The notes below the pieces were generated by a model, which worked only from the letters and a program-made list of their open reading frames with translations, did no database searches and was not told where the DNA came from. From positions 124,001 through 188,000 of the forward strand of contig NZ_BMSF01000006.1 of the NCBI RefSeq assembly GCF_014649015.1: a stretch of DNA of 64,000 nt, in the 5' to 3' direction. The translations under genes and the position numbers were made by a program. Below are positions 33,512 through 43,367 of the stretch, piece after piece (within the stretch, counting starts at the first letter, position 1; each line of letters starts with the position of its first letter). This DNA comes from Streptomyces narbonensis. GTDB lineage: Bacteria > Actinomycetota > Actinomycetes > Streptomycetales > Streptomycetaceae.

Positions 33512-34300
33512 ATGGACGCCACGCCGGAACGGATGCCCGCCCTCTACCTCTCCCACGGCGCCCCGCCGCTCGCCGACGACCCGGTCTGGCCCGGCGAGCT
33601 CGCCGCCTGGTCCGCGCACCTCCCCCGCCCCAAGGCGATCCTCATGGTCTCCGCCCACTGGGAGGAGGCCCCCCTCGCCCTCGGCGCCACCGAGACGGTC
33701 CCGCTGGTCTACGACTTCTGGGGCTTCCCGGAGCACTACTACCGCGTCCGGTACGGAGCCCCCGGCGCCCCCGAGCTCGCCGAGGCCGTCCGCAAGCTGC
33801 TCCGCGCGCCCGGCACACCCGTCCAGGACATCCCCGACCGCGGGCTCGACCACGGCGCCTACGTGCCGCTCGTCGAGATGTTCCCGGGCGCCGACATCCC
33901 CGTACTCCAGATCTCCATGCCCACCCTCGACCCGCGCCGCCTCATGGACATCGGGCGCAAGCTCGCCCCACTGCGCGACGAGGGCGTCCTGATCGTCGGC
34001 AGCGGCTTCTTCACCCACAACCTCGCCGCCCTCCGCCACACCGGCGGAGGCGTGCCGGGCTGGTCCGCCGAGTTCGACGACTGGGGGCACCGCGCCCTGG
34101 CCGCCCGCGACGTCGACGCCCTCCTCGACTTCGAGCACAAGTCCCCGGCCGGCCGCCTCGCCCATCCGCGCACGGAGCACTTCGCCCCCCTCTTCGTCAC
34201 GATGGGCGCGGCGGACGCGGCCGGCGACCTCGACGCCGAGCGATCCGTCATCGACGGCTTCTGGATGGGGCTCGCCAAGCGGTCCGTCCAGTTCGGCTGA
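33512..34300 (+). CDS. Class III extradiol ring-cleavage dioxygenase (DODA-type)
   Basis: A 262-residue enzyme of the DOPA 4,5-dioxygenase-like family, which opens catechol-type rings using iron and oxygen. Visible are PALYLSHGAPPL near the N-terminus (metal-binding His), MVSAHWEE, the later DHGAYVPLVEMFP and SGFFTHNL with conserved His. GGAGG lies eight bases before the ATG. It is divergent from the MarR gene. The substrate is unknown. Its 3' end is duplicated downstream. Confidence 0.87.
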   Translation: MDATPERMPALYLSHGAPPLADDPVWPGELAAWSAHLPRPKAILMVSAHWEEAPLALGATETVPLVYDFWGFPEHYYRVRYGAPGAPELAEAVRKLLRAPGTPVQDIPDRGLDHGAYVPLVEMFPGADIPVLQISMPTLDPRRLMDIGRKLAPLRDEGVLIVGSGFFTHNLAALRHTGGGVPGWSAEFDDWGHRALAARDVDALLDFEHKSPAGRLAHPRTEHFAPLFVTMGAADAAGDLDAERSVIDGFWMGLAKRSVQFG

Positions 34301-34368
34301 GCCCGGGCAGGACCTGCGCCGGGCGGTCCGTCCGGTTCGGCTGAGCCCCGGCAGGACCTGTGCCGGGC
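34281..34368. repeat. 44-base duplication of the dioxygenase 3' end
   Basis: Unit 1 (34281-34324) holds the last codons (SVQFG) and stop plus downstream bases; unit 2 (34325-34368) repeats it with few changes, including the stop. Confidence 0.85.
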
Positions 34369-34371
34369 GGG

Positions 34372-35400
34372 TCAGAGCAGCGGCGGGTTCAGCTCGATCG
34401 AGCGGACGGCAGCGGCCAGCGCGAGCGGGTCGCCGACGTCGAGCGCCGTGTCGGTGAACTTGATCGTGTGGTCGTCGCCGTGCGCCGCCGCCCGCTCGAA
34501 GACCTCCTCGGCGGTGAGGGCCGTCCGCGCGTACGGGACCGCCTCCCGCGCGGTGTAGGCCGCCGTCACCGCGGCCGCCGCCGTCCAGGCCGCCGCCAGG
34601 CTCGGCACCCACAGCTCCCGGGGGAGCGCGGGCAGCGCGCGGAGGACCGCGTTCGGCGCCGTCGCCGCATGGACCAACATGATCGGATCGCCGTGGCCGC
34701 GCGTCGCGTACCGGTGCGTCGCCGCCGTCACCAGCTCCGTGAGCAGCGCCTTCGCCGTATCCGGGTCCGGGGCCGTGCCCCACCGCGGGAACGCCGTCAG
34801 CTGGTCGAGCCGGGTCAGGATCCCGCCCTCCTGCTCCGGGACGGGCGGTACGGCGTCCAGGGCGGCCGCCGCGCTCGGCGCCACGGCCAGCGGGGCGAGC
34901 GGCGGCAGCGGCTGGTGGCGGGCGGCCCAGTAGCCGAGGGCGTGCGCCAGCTCGGCGCGGCGGGGTGCCGTCTCCGGCGAGGTGAGCAGCGTCCGCACGG
35001 CGTGACCGGTGCGGATCGCCGGGTGCGTCGCCACGGCCGTGATCGCGGGCAGCAGCCGGGGCCACCACTCGGCGAGGACCTCGCGCCACGGGCGGGCCTC
35101 GGGGCCGTCGAGCTCCCGGGCGAAGAATCGCGTCCAGTCCGTGATCCGGGACGGGTCGCCGAGCGCCTCGCCCCAGTCGTCCGCCGTGACGGGGCGGTGC
35201 GCGGGCGGCAGCTCCTCCAGCTTGTGCGCGTAGCCGTCGAGCCAGCGGTGCACGGTCCGCGCCTGGCCGTTGTGGACGAGTGCCTCGACGGCCATCGGGG
35301 CGTGGTTGGTGAGCCAGCCGCCCCGTTCGGGGCCGGTGGCGTGGAGGCGTTCGAGGGCCTCGTCGAGGATGCCGGTCGTGTCGGCGCTCTTGTCGCTCAT
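34372..35400 (-). CDS. Questin-oxidase-like protein
   Basis: A 342-residue protein matching the questin oxidase-like (formerly DUF4243) family: ILDEALERL near the start, LTNHAPMAVEAL, HRWLDGYAHKLE, and the helix pair AWTAAAAVTAAYTAREAVP. Fungal questin oxidase opens an anthraquinone ring. The bacterial members have no proven substrate. It stands alone, transcribed away from hrdD, and its stop is just beside the dioxygenase repeat. The shared upstream region with hrdD is about 400 bases. Confidence 0.8.
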   Translation of the reverse strand: MSDKSADTTGILDEALERLHATGPERGGWLTNHAPMAVEALVHNGQARTVHRWLDGYAHKLEELPPAHRPVTADDWGEALGDPSRITDWTRFFARELDGPEARPWREVLAEWWPRLLPAITAVATHPAIRTGHAVRTLLTSPETAPRRAELAHALGYWAARHQPLPPLAPLAVAPSAAAALDAVPPVPEQEGGILTRLDQLTAFPRWGTAPDPDTAKALLTELVTAATHRYATRGHGDPIMLVHAATAPNAVLRALPALPRELWVPSLAAAWTAAAAVTAAYTAREAVPYARTALTAEEVFERAAAHGDDHTIKFTDTALDVGDPLALAAAVRSIELNPPLL

Positions 35401-35442
35401 GGAGGCGACGCTAGGACGGGGCGCGGCGGGGCGTAACGGGCT

Positions 35443-35456
35443 CCGGACCTAGGCCT
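35443..35456. promoter_or_regulatory. Possible DevR/OsdR-like box upstream of the questin-oxidase-like gene
   Basis: CCGGACCTAGGCCT shares the core GACCTAGGCC with the boxes before narK. It lies 43 bases before the gene start at 35400. Only one good copy is seen; a weaker GAACCGGATGG lies about 21 bases on. Confidence 0.35.
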
Positions 35457-35711
35457 CGGGACCGGGAACCGGATGGTCCTCGGGGCGGAGTCGCCGCCGC
35501 GCGCAACCCCGGCGCCCCCGACGACGTCTGAAGGGATGACGCCGCATGTGATCGCGGTCTCATCCGACAGCGTGGTCGGAGCCCTCGTGAGCGGCGTCGC
35601 ATCACCCTCCGTGCCCGGTCTGACCTGCGCCTCCGTGGGTTCCGGCGGTATGCCCGAAGGGGCGAAGGCCGCGCAGGATACTGCATGATCGCGAAAATCC
35701 ATGTGCCGGGT

Positions 35712-35738
35712 GGGAATTCTGTCCTGATTCCAGTCGTT
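35712..35738 (+). promoter_or_regulatory. SigR-type promoter of hrdD
   Basis: GGGAAT at 35712-35717 and GTT at 35736-35738 with an 18-base spacer match the Streptomyces SigR (oxidative stress) promoter pattern GGAAT-N18-GTT. It lies 61 bases before the hrdD start. hrdD is a known SigR target in S. coelicolor, so this agrees with the family. Confidence 0.8.
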
Positions 35739-35799
35739 GTTTCCGTCGGATGCAGGGCACCCGAGAGGGTGTCGCGACCTACTCAGCAAGGGAGCACGC

Positions 35800-36801
35800 A
35801 TGGCAACCCGTGCCGTCGCCCGTCGTCAGACCTCCGCCAAGAGCGGGGCGAGCCGGGCCAGCAGCGTTCGCGCCGTGGGCGGGGACATCGCCGACCGCGA
35901 CCTGGTCGGCATGTACCTCGACGAGATCGCGCGTACACCCCTGCTCGACGCCGCCAAGGAGGTCGAGCTCTCCCAGACGATCGAGGCGGGCGTGTACGCC
36001 CAGCAGATCCTGGACGGAGACATAGAGAGCGAGGCGGGCGGCGCTGCCCGCGAGGAGCTCGAAGCGCTGGTCGCCGAGGGCGAGCGGGCCAAGGACCTCT
36101 TCATCAAGTCCAACCTCCGGCTCGTGGTCGCCGTCGCGCGGCGCTACCCCCGCAGCGGGCTGCCGCTGCTCGACCTGATCCAGGAGGGGAACGCGGGCCT
36201 GGTGCGCGCGGTCGAGAAGTTCGACTACGCGAAGGGCTTCAAGTTCTCCACGTACGCGACGTGGTGGATCCGGCAGGCCATCACCCGGTCGATCGCCGAC
36301 CAGTCCCGGACGATCCGGCTCCCCGTCCACCTGGTGGAGGAGCTGGGCCGCATCCGGCGCGTGCAGCGCGAGTTCAACCGGGAGAACGGCCGGGAGCCCG
36401 AGCCCGCCGAGATCGCCGCGGAGCTCGGCTCGACGCCCGAGCGGGTCACGGACGTCCTGGACTGGGCGCGCGACCCGGTCTCCCTGAACATGTCGGTGGA
36501 CGACGAGGGCGAGACCCAGTTCGGCGACCTCCTGGAGGACACGTCGGCGATCTCGCCCGAGCAGTCGGTGCTCACGCTGCTGCGCAGCGAGGAGCTCGAC
36601 GACCTGATCGCCAAGCTCGACCACCGCACGGCGTCGATCATCCGTATGCGGTACGGGATCGAGGACGGGCGCGAGCGGACGCTGACGGAGGTGGGCAAGC
36701 AGCACGGTCTGACGCGCGAGCGGATCCGCCAGATCGAGAAGCACGCCCTGATGGAGCTGAAGAAGATGGCCCACGACACGGGCTTCGACGCGGTGGCGTA
36801 A
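35800..36801 (+). CDS. hrdD: RNA polymerase sigma factor HrdD
   Basis: A 333-residue group 2 sigma factor. The start MATRAVARRQ followed by RAVGGDIADRDLVGMYLDE is characteristic of Streptomyces HrdD. Regions 1.2 to 4.2 are intact: GLPLLDLIQEGNAGLVRAVE and FKFSTYATWWIRQAITR (region 2), PVHLVEELGRI (3.0), and a C-terminal HTH with TLTEVGKQHGLTRERIRQIE (4.2). GGGAG lies before the ATG at 35800. A long in-frame extension upstream overlaps the SigR promoter and is not translated. The S. coelicolor protein is dispensable. It is flanked by a palindromic terminator. Confidence 0.95.
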   Translation: MATRAVARRQTSAKSGASRASSVRAVGGDIADRDLVGMYLDEIARTPLLDAAKEVELSQTIEAGVYAQQILDGDIESEAGGAAREELEALVAEGERAKDLFIKSNLRLVVAVARRYPRSGLPLLDLIQEGNAGLVRAVEKFDYAKGFKFSTYATWWIRQAITRSIADQSRTIRLPVHLVEELGRIRRVQREFNRENGREPEPAEIAAELGSTPERVTDVLDWARDPVSLNMSVDDEGETQFGDLLEDTSAISPEQSVLTLLRSEELDDLIAKLDHRTASIIRMRYGIEDGRERTLTEVGKQHGLTRERIRQIEKHALMELKKMAHDTGFDAVA

Positions 36802-36849
36802 GGCGAAGTGGCGTAAGACGCGGTGGTGCAGGTCGCCGTTGCGTAGGGC
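36790..36849. repeat. 15-base degenerate repeats from the hrdD 3' end
   Basis: GCGGTGGCGTAAGGC (covering the last codons and stop) is followed by three diverged copies in the same phase, such as GAAGTGGCGTAAGAC. This is the third case in the window where the end of a gene is repeated downstream. Confidence 0.65.
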
Positions 36850-36852
36850 GAA

Positions 36853-36872
36853 GAGGTCACGGGCGTGACCTC
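36853..36872. terminator. Palindromic hairpin after hrdD
   Basis: GAGGTCAC (36853-36860) and GTGACCTC (36865-36872) are perfect inverted copies around GGGC. It sits between hrdD and the convergent WYL gene and could serve both. Confidence 0.55.
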
Positions 36873-36924
36873 GTGAGGGGCTGGGCGACCGCGCGAGTGG
36901 CCGCCCCGCCCCTCGTGCCTTCTC

Positions 36925-37932
36925 TCAGCTGTCTACGGTTTCCCGCCCCTCCGACGGTCGTGTCGACGCCGCCAGGCGGGTCGCCAGCTCCTCCACGTGG
37001 CCGTGGAGGGCCGGCGGGCCGTGGATGGTGAAGGGGGCGTCCACCAGGGCCAGGCGGAGCGCCAGCCACTCGACGGAGTCCGTGGAGCGGGTGCGGAGGC
37101 GGCAGGTCGTCGGGCCCGTCGGCGTCGGGACGAGGTGGGACGGGAGCCGGGCCGTCACGAAGTCCGCCGGGGCCTCGAAGCTGACGTCGAGCTCCAGCTC
37201 GGTCTGGGCCCGGGACATGGAGCGGACCAGGAGCTGGGCCGCGTCGCCGGCCGGCAGCTCACGCGGGGCGAAACGGGCGCCCGTCGCGAACGGGTCGCTC
37301 ACCCGGTCGACCCGGAAGGTCCGCCAGTCCTCGCGCCCCAGGTCGTAGGCGACGAGGTACCAACGGCGCCCGGTCGAGACCAGCCGGTACGGCTCGACGA
37401 GCCGCTTCGACTCGACGCCGTCGCCCGCCCGGTAGCCGAAGCGCAGCTTCTCCCGGCCCGTGACCGTGCCCGCGAGGGCCGTGAGCGTGGCGGGCGCGAC
37501 CGTGGCTCCATCGCCCCTGGTCAGCGGCAGCGTCGCGTTCTGGAGGGTCGAGACCCGGTGGCGGAGGCGGCTGGGCAGGACCTGCTCCAGCTTCGCCAGG
37601 GCCCTTACGGAGGCCTCCTCGATGCCCTCGATGGCGTGTCCGGCGCCCGCCCGCAGGCCGACGGCGATCGCGACGGCCTCCTCGTCGTCGAGGAGCAGCG
37701 GCGGCATGGCCGTACCGGCGACGAGGCGGTAGCCGCCGACCGCGCCGAGCGTCGCCTCGACCGGATAGCCGAGGTCACGGAGCCTGTCGATGTCCCTGCG
37801 GATGGTGCGCGGGGAGACCGAGAGCCGTTCGGCGAGCTCGCTGCCGGGCCACTCGCGGGGGGTCTGGAGGAGCGAGAGGAGATTCAGGAGTCGTACCGGG
37901 GTGTCCGTCATGTTCTCCAGGATGGAGGCCAT
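36925..37932 (-). CDS. WYL-domain (YafY-type) transcriptional regulator
   Basis: A 335-residue regulator. The N-terminal HTH (LLNLLSLLQTPREWPGSELA, then SVSPRTIRRDIDRLRDLGYPV) is followed by a WYL domain with RWYLVAYD and R-x-FRVDRV, and a C-terminal WCX-type part. The start at 37932 lies inside an inverted repeat; a later start at 37911 (MTDTPVRL) is possible. It is divergent from an MFS exporter and probably controls it. Confidence 0.87.
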   Translation of the reverse strand: MASILENMTDTPVRLLNLLSLLQTPREWPGSELAERLSVSPRTIRRDIDRLRDLGYPVEATLGAVGGYRLVAGTAMPPLLLDDEEAVAIAVGLRAGAGHAIEGIEEASVRALAKLEQVLPSRLRHRVSTLQNATLPLTRGDGATVAPATLTALAGTVTGREKLRFGYRAGDGVESKRLVEPYRLVSTGRRWYLVAYDLGREDWRTFRVDRVSDPFATGARFAPRELPAGDAAQLLVRSMSRAQTELELDVSFEAPADFVTARLPSHLVPTPTGPTTCRLRTRSTDSVEWLALRLALVDAPFTIHGPPALHGHVEELATRLAASTRPSEGRETVDS

Positions 37933-37956
37933 CTAGGACTTCATTTGACCTAGATG
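37930..37956. promoter_or_regulatory. Operator-like inverted repeat between the WYL and MFS genes
   Basis: CATCTAGG (37930-37937) and CCTAGATG (37949-37956) are perfect inverted copies with an 11-base spacer, in a 41-base divergent promoter. The left arm covers the WYL start codon. The spacer fits binding of a dimer. Confidence 0.6.
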
Positions 37957-37973
37957 ACTTTTATCTTCTTCGT

Positions 37974-39515
37974 ATGAGTTCACACGAAGCCGTCACGGAC
38001 GCGGCCCCCACGGACACGAGCGACAAGAGGCGGTGGATCGCCCTCGCCATCGTGATGACGGCCGCCTTCATGGACCTGGTCGACGCCACGATCGTCAACA
38101 TCGCGATCCCCAGCATCGAGCGGGACCTCGGCGCCTCCTTCGGGGCCATTCAGTGGATCACCGCCGGCTACGCCCTGGCCTTCGCGGCCGGGCTGATCAC
38201 CGGCGGCCGGCTCGGTGACATCTACGGCCGCAAGCGGCTCTTCCTCCTCGGGACCGCCGGCTTCACGATCGCCTCTGCGCTCTGCGGCTTCGCGGCCAAC
38301 CCCGAGATGCTGGTCGCCTCCCGCCTCCTCCAGGGCACGGCGGCGGCGATGATGGTCCCGCAGGTCCTCTCGATCATCCACGTCACCTTCCCCGCGCACG
38401 AGCGCGGCAAGGTCTTCGGGATGTTCGGCGCGATCATCGGCCTCGGCGCCGTCTCCGGCCCGCTGCTCGGCGCGCTGCTCACGCAGTGGAACATCGCCGG
38501 TCTCGAATGGCGCCCGATCTTCCTGATCAACCTGCCGGTCGGCATCGCGGGCCTGATCCTGGGCCGCAAGTTCATCTCCGAGTCGAAGGCGCCGAAGGCG
38601 CTCCGGCTCGACATCGTCGGCATGCTCCTGGTGACGGCGGCGCTGCTGATGCTGATCTACCCGCTGACGCGCGGCCGTGAGCTGGACTGGCCGATGTGGG
38701 GCCACGCGATGATGGTCGGCAGCCTGTTCGTCTTCGGCGCGTTCGTCCTCTACGAGAGGTACAAGGCGCGGAAGGACGGCTCGCCGCTCGTCGAGCTGCC
38801 GCTGTTCACGGTGAAGAGCTTCGCCGCCGGTATCGCCGTGCAGCTGACCTTCGGCATCGTGCTCGGCATCTTCTTCCTGGTCTGGACGATGTACATGCAG
38901 ATCGGGCTCGGCTGGACCCCGCTGAAGGCGGGCGTCACCGGTGTGCCGTTCTCGATCGCGGTCTCCACGGCCGCCGGCCTCTCGGTGCAGAAGCTGGTGC
39001 CGCGCTTCGGGCGCAAGGTGCTCCAGGCCGGCGCGCTCACGATGATCGCGGGCATCCTCCTCTACTCCTTCGTTTCGGGCCGCTACGGGAACGGCATCGA
39101 GCCCTGGCAGATGATCGCGCCGCTGGTGGTCATGGGCCTGGGCATGGGCCTGATCGTGGCGCCGCTGACGGACGCGGTCCTCTCGGAGGTGCCGAAGGAA
39201 CACGCGGGCTCGGCCTCGGGCCTGATCAACACGACGGGGCAGATGGGCAACGCGCTGGGCCTCGGCCTCGTGTCGGTCGTCTTCTTCGGCGTGATCGACG
39301 ACCGGAACCTGGCGCAGGCCCCGACCGAGGTGGGGGCGGCCTTCACGGACGCCTTCCAGAACTCGCTCGGCTGGGCGGCGGGTGTGCTCGGCGCGATCTT
39401 CCTGGTGATGTTCGCGCTGCCGGCGAAGCCGAAGCAGCACCTGGAGGGCGGCGCCGACGAGGACGGCGACGACGCTCCGGAGAGCATCGAGAAGGAGCCG
39501 GTGCTGACGCACTGA
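37974..39515 (+). CDS. DHA2-type MFS exporter
   Basis: A 513-residue 14-helix exporter with VDATIVNIAIPSIERDL in helix 1 and GGRLGDIYGRKRLF after helix 2. It is a paralogue of the exporter at 31203, but the two are only moderately alike. There is no clear ribosome site before the ATG at 37974, so the transcript may be leaderless, which fits the very short promoter region. It is divergent from the WYL regulator. A perfect palindromic terminator follows. Confidence 0.9.
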   Translation: MSSHEAVTDAAPTDTSDKRRWIALAIVMTAAFMDLVDATIVNIAIPSIERDLGASFGAIQWITAGYALAFAAGLITGGRLGDIYGRKRLFLLGTAGFTIASALCGFAANPEMLVASRLLQGTAAAMMVPQVLSIIHVTFPAHERGKVFGMFGAIIGLGAVSGPLLGALLTQWNIAGLEWRPIFLINLPVGIAGLILGRKFISESKAPKALRLDIVGMLLVTAALLMLIYPLTRGRELDWPMWGHAMMVGSLFVFGAFVLYERYKARKDGSPLVELPLFTVKSFAAGIAVQLTFGIVLGIFFLVWTMYMQIGLGWTPLKAGVTGVPFSIAVSTAAGLSVQKLVPRFGRKVLQAGALTMIAGILLYSFVSGRYGNGIEPWQMIAPLVVMGLGMGLIVAPLTDAVLSEVPKEHAGSASGLINTTGQMGNALGLGLVSVVFFGVIDDRNLAQAPTEVGAAFTDAFQNSLGWAAGVLGAIFLVMFALPAKPKQHLEGGADEDGDDAPESIEKEPVLTH

Positions 39516-39527
39516 GCCGCAGCGGCG

Positions 39528-39569
39528 GAGGGCCCCGGCCCCGGGAAGCTTCCCGGGGCCGGGGCCCTC
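39528..39569. terminator. Perfect 42-base palindrome between convergent genes
   Basis: A 21-base arm, GAGGGCCCCGGCCCCGGGAAG, is followed directly by its exact inverse. The stem can form on both strands, so it ends the MFS transcript and the opposing collagen-like transcript. Arms this long and perfect are rare. Confidence 0.85.
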
Positions 39570-39586
39570 GTCATGTCACCTCTCGG

Positions 39587-41038
<1,452 letters not shown>

Positions 41039-41239
41039 TCATCGGATCGCGCTTGCGAAGGCTTGACGGTCTCGCGGCACTCCCAACGCCATGGCGTATC
41101 GCTGCTAGCCGGATGGATGCGTACACGAAGGCGAATTTCGAACCGCCCGTCGGCGCGCCGACGAAGCGTCCTCCCGGGGCGCCCGTAGGGTCGCCCACCC
41201 CCTGACAGCTCCCCCGTCCCCGCCGGAAGTGGTGTTGCC

Positions 41240-42352
41240 GTGCAGCCGTCCATCTGCCTGTGCATGATCGTCAAGAACGAGGCCAAGGTCATCGAGAGGT
41301 GCCTCGCCTCCGTCCGAGGTCTCGTGGACACCTGGGTCATCTCCGACACCGGTTCCACCGACGGGACCCAGGAGCTGATCCGCACCGCCCTCGCGGGCAT
41401 CCCGGGCGAGCTGCGGGAGGAGTCATGGGTGAACTTCGGCCACAACCGCAGCAGCAACATCGCGCACGCCCGCGGCCGGGCCGACTACCTCCTGCTCCTG
41501 GACGCCGACCACGTCCTGCGGCAGGACGGTCCGCTGCCGGAGCTGACCTCGGACGCGTACATGATCCGACACGCGGGATCCTTGGAGTACCGCATCAAAC
41601 GCCTGGTCAGAGGCGATCTGCCCTGGAGGTACGAGGGGGTCACCCACGAGTACCTGACCGCCGACCGGGGCCACGAGCAGCGCAACCTGGACGCCCTGGT
41701 CGTCGAGGACCACGCCGACGGCGGGTCACGCCACGACAAGTTCGAGCGGGACGCCAGGCTCCTGGGGGCCGAGCTGGAGCGCGACCCGGCCAATCCGCGC
41801 ACCGTCTTCTACCTGGCCCAGACGATGCGGGACATGGGCCGCACCGACGAGGCCGTCACCCTCTACGAGCGGCGCGCGGCGATGGGCGGCTGGGGCGAGG
41901 AGGTCTACTACTCGCTCCTCCAGTCCGGCGTCCTCAGGGGCGAGGCAGGCGACTGGCCGTCCGCGATGGACGCGCTCACCCGGGCCTGGGAGTCGCGGCC
42001 GGAGCGGCTCGAAGCCTGTTACGAGCTGGTGGCGCGGCTGCGGACGAAGCGCCGCTACCGGGCGGCCCACGCCATCGTCACGGCCGTACTGGACGGGCGG
42101 CAGCCGGACGACCTGCTGTTCATGCAGCCGTGGGTGTACCGGTGGGGGCTGCTCTTCGAGTACTCGATCACCGCCTACTGGACACGCGACTACGCCGCCT
42201 CGCTCGCCGCCTGCGACCGGCTGCTCGCCCTGCCGGACCTGCCCGCGTCGTACCGCGAACAGACCCGGGCCAACAGGGGGTTCGCCCTGGGGAAGCTGGC
42301 GGAGACCGGGGCCGACGTCCCCGGCGCCGACCCCGCCCCCGTACTCGCCTGA
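41240..42352 (+). CDS. Family 2 glycosyltransferase with TPR-like tail
   Basis: A 370-residue protein of the GT2 group: CLCMIVKNEAKVIERCL at the start, DTWVISDTGSTDGT, and DYLLLLDADH as the nucleotide-sugar and metal site. The C-terminal half is helical, with TPR-like repeats (RTVFYLAQTMRDMGRTDEAV). The GTG start has GGAAG upstream. It is divergent from the collagen-like gene, with 285 bases between. The pairing suggests that it glycosylates the Thr-rich collagen repeats. This is an inference from position and family only. Confidence 0.85.
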   Translation: MQPSICLCMIVKNEAKVIERCLASVRGLVDTWVISDTGSTDGTQELIRTALAGIPGELREESWVNFGHNRSSNIAHARGRADYLLLLDADHVLRQDGPLPELTSDAYMIRHAGSLEYRIKRLVRGDLPWRYEGVTHEYLTADRGHEQRNLDALVVEDHADGGSRHDKFERDARLLGAELERDPANPRTVFYLAQTMRDMGRTDEAVTLYERRAAMGGWGEEVYYSLLQSGVLRGEAGDWPSAMDALTRAWESRPERLEACYELVARLRTKRRYRAAHAIVTAVLDGRQPDDLLFMQPWVYRWGLLFEYSITAYWTRDYAASLAACDRLLALPDLPASYREQTRANRGFALGKLAETGADVPGADPAPVLA

Positions 42353-42392
42353 CGGCGGGGACGGGGGCGGGGTCGGGGACCAACGGTGGGCG

Positions 42393-43241
42393 TCAGCGGA
42401 CCCGGGCGCGGGTCTCCATCGCCTCGCGGGCCGAGCGCTCGTCCTCGTACACCTCGCACATGTGCCGGCCGTCCGGGGTCGCCGTGTGCTCGATCTCCCA
42501 GAGGCTGACCTCACTGCCGTCGAGCAGCAGGAACTGGTGCTCGTAGAGGGTGAACCCGGCGTCCCGGCCTCCCTCTACCGCGCACTGGCGTCCGAAGGCC
42601 TGCGTGATGTGGTGGGCGAACGCCAGGCGGAGCCGTCGGGCGGTCCGCTCGCCCGGCCGGTCCACGTTCTCCGCGCGCCGCAGGACGCGGCGCGCGTGGT
42701 CGGCGGAGTTGTCCGGTACGTACATCCGCGGCTGGGCGGGTATGGGGCGGGCGAGCAGGGCGCTCAGGAGCGCCATGTCATCGTCGTCGTCACTGTCGAG
42801 GGCGGTGCCGTCGGAGCGCTCCACGGTCCAGCCGGGCAGCGGACTCGCCGGCAGGCGGGAGGCCGCGAGCCGGGCCTCCGACTCCTCCAGGTACAGCTCG
42901 TGCTGGTCGGAGCCGTCGCGTCCGGTGTTGTGCGTGAGCTCCCATAGGCTGAGGGCGCTGCCGTCGGCGAGCAGATACGTGTGGCGGTAGGTGGTCCGGT
43001 GCAGCGACGCGCTGTGGTGCGAGGAGTGCAGCGCGCTGGAGTGGGCGAGCGCCGTGCCGAGGCGCTCGACGGTGGAGTCGGGCAGGTCGAAGGAGTTGAG
43101 CGCCCTGCCGAGGAGTCGCTCAAGGTGCGTCTCGGTCGTCTCGTAAGGATCGTGAGGATCCTGCGGATCGTTCAAGAGGGTCTCCAGGCCGTCGCCGCAT
43201 GTCACTTGGTGCTTGCTAAACGTAGTCCCTGGGTCTGACAT
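42393..43241 (-). CDS. DUF6227-like Streptomyces protein with an internal duplication
   Basis: A 282-residue cytoplasmic protein that starts MSDPGTTFSK at 43241. An earlier in-frame start (43304) adds a basic stretch without support. It has two similar modules: YRHTYLLADGSALSLWELTH and YEHQFLLLDGSEVSLWEIEH, each followed by an acidic E-rich helix. Each module looks like a small beta-sheet domain of the type seen in Streptomyces DUF6227 proteins. The function is unknown. It is the last gene of a leftward row. Confidence 0.65.
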   Translation of the reverse strand: MSDPGTTFSKHQVTCGDGLETLLNDPQDPHDPYETTETHLERLLGRALNSFDLPDSTVERLGTALAHSSALHSSHHSASLHRTTYRHTYLLADGSALSLWELTHNTGRDGSDQHELYLEESEARLAASRLPASPLPGWTVERSDGTALDSDDDDDMALLSALLARPIPAQPRMYVPDNSADHARRVLRRAENVDRPGERTARRLRLAFAHHITQAFGRQCAVEGGRDAGFTLYEHQFLLLDGSEVSLWEIEHTATPDGRHMCEVYEDERSAREAMETRARVR

Positions 43242-43367
43242 CGTGTCCTGGGTTCTGCAAAACGAAGGGCGTCCACCGGAAGTTCCCGCCCGGTTCTTCG
43301 TCAACTCCCTTGTGGTTACCGGCAGTACGTCCGTGGAGAGTGTTCATCGGCCCCGGTTTCGCCGGCT

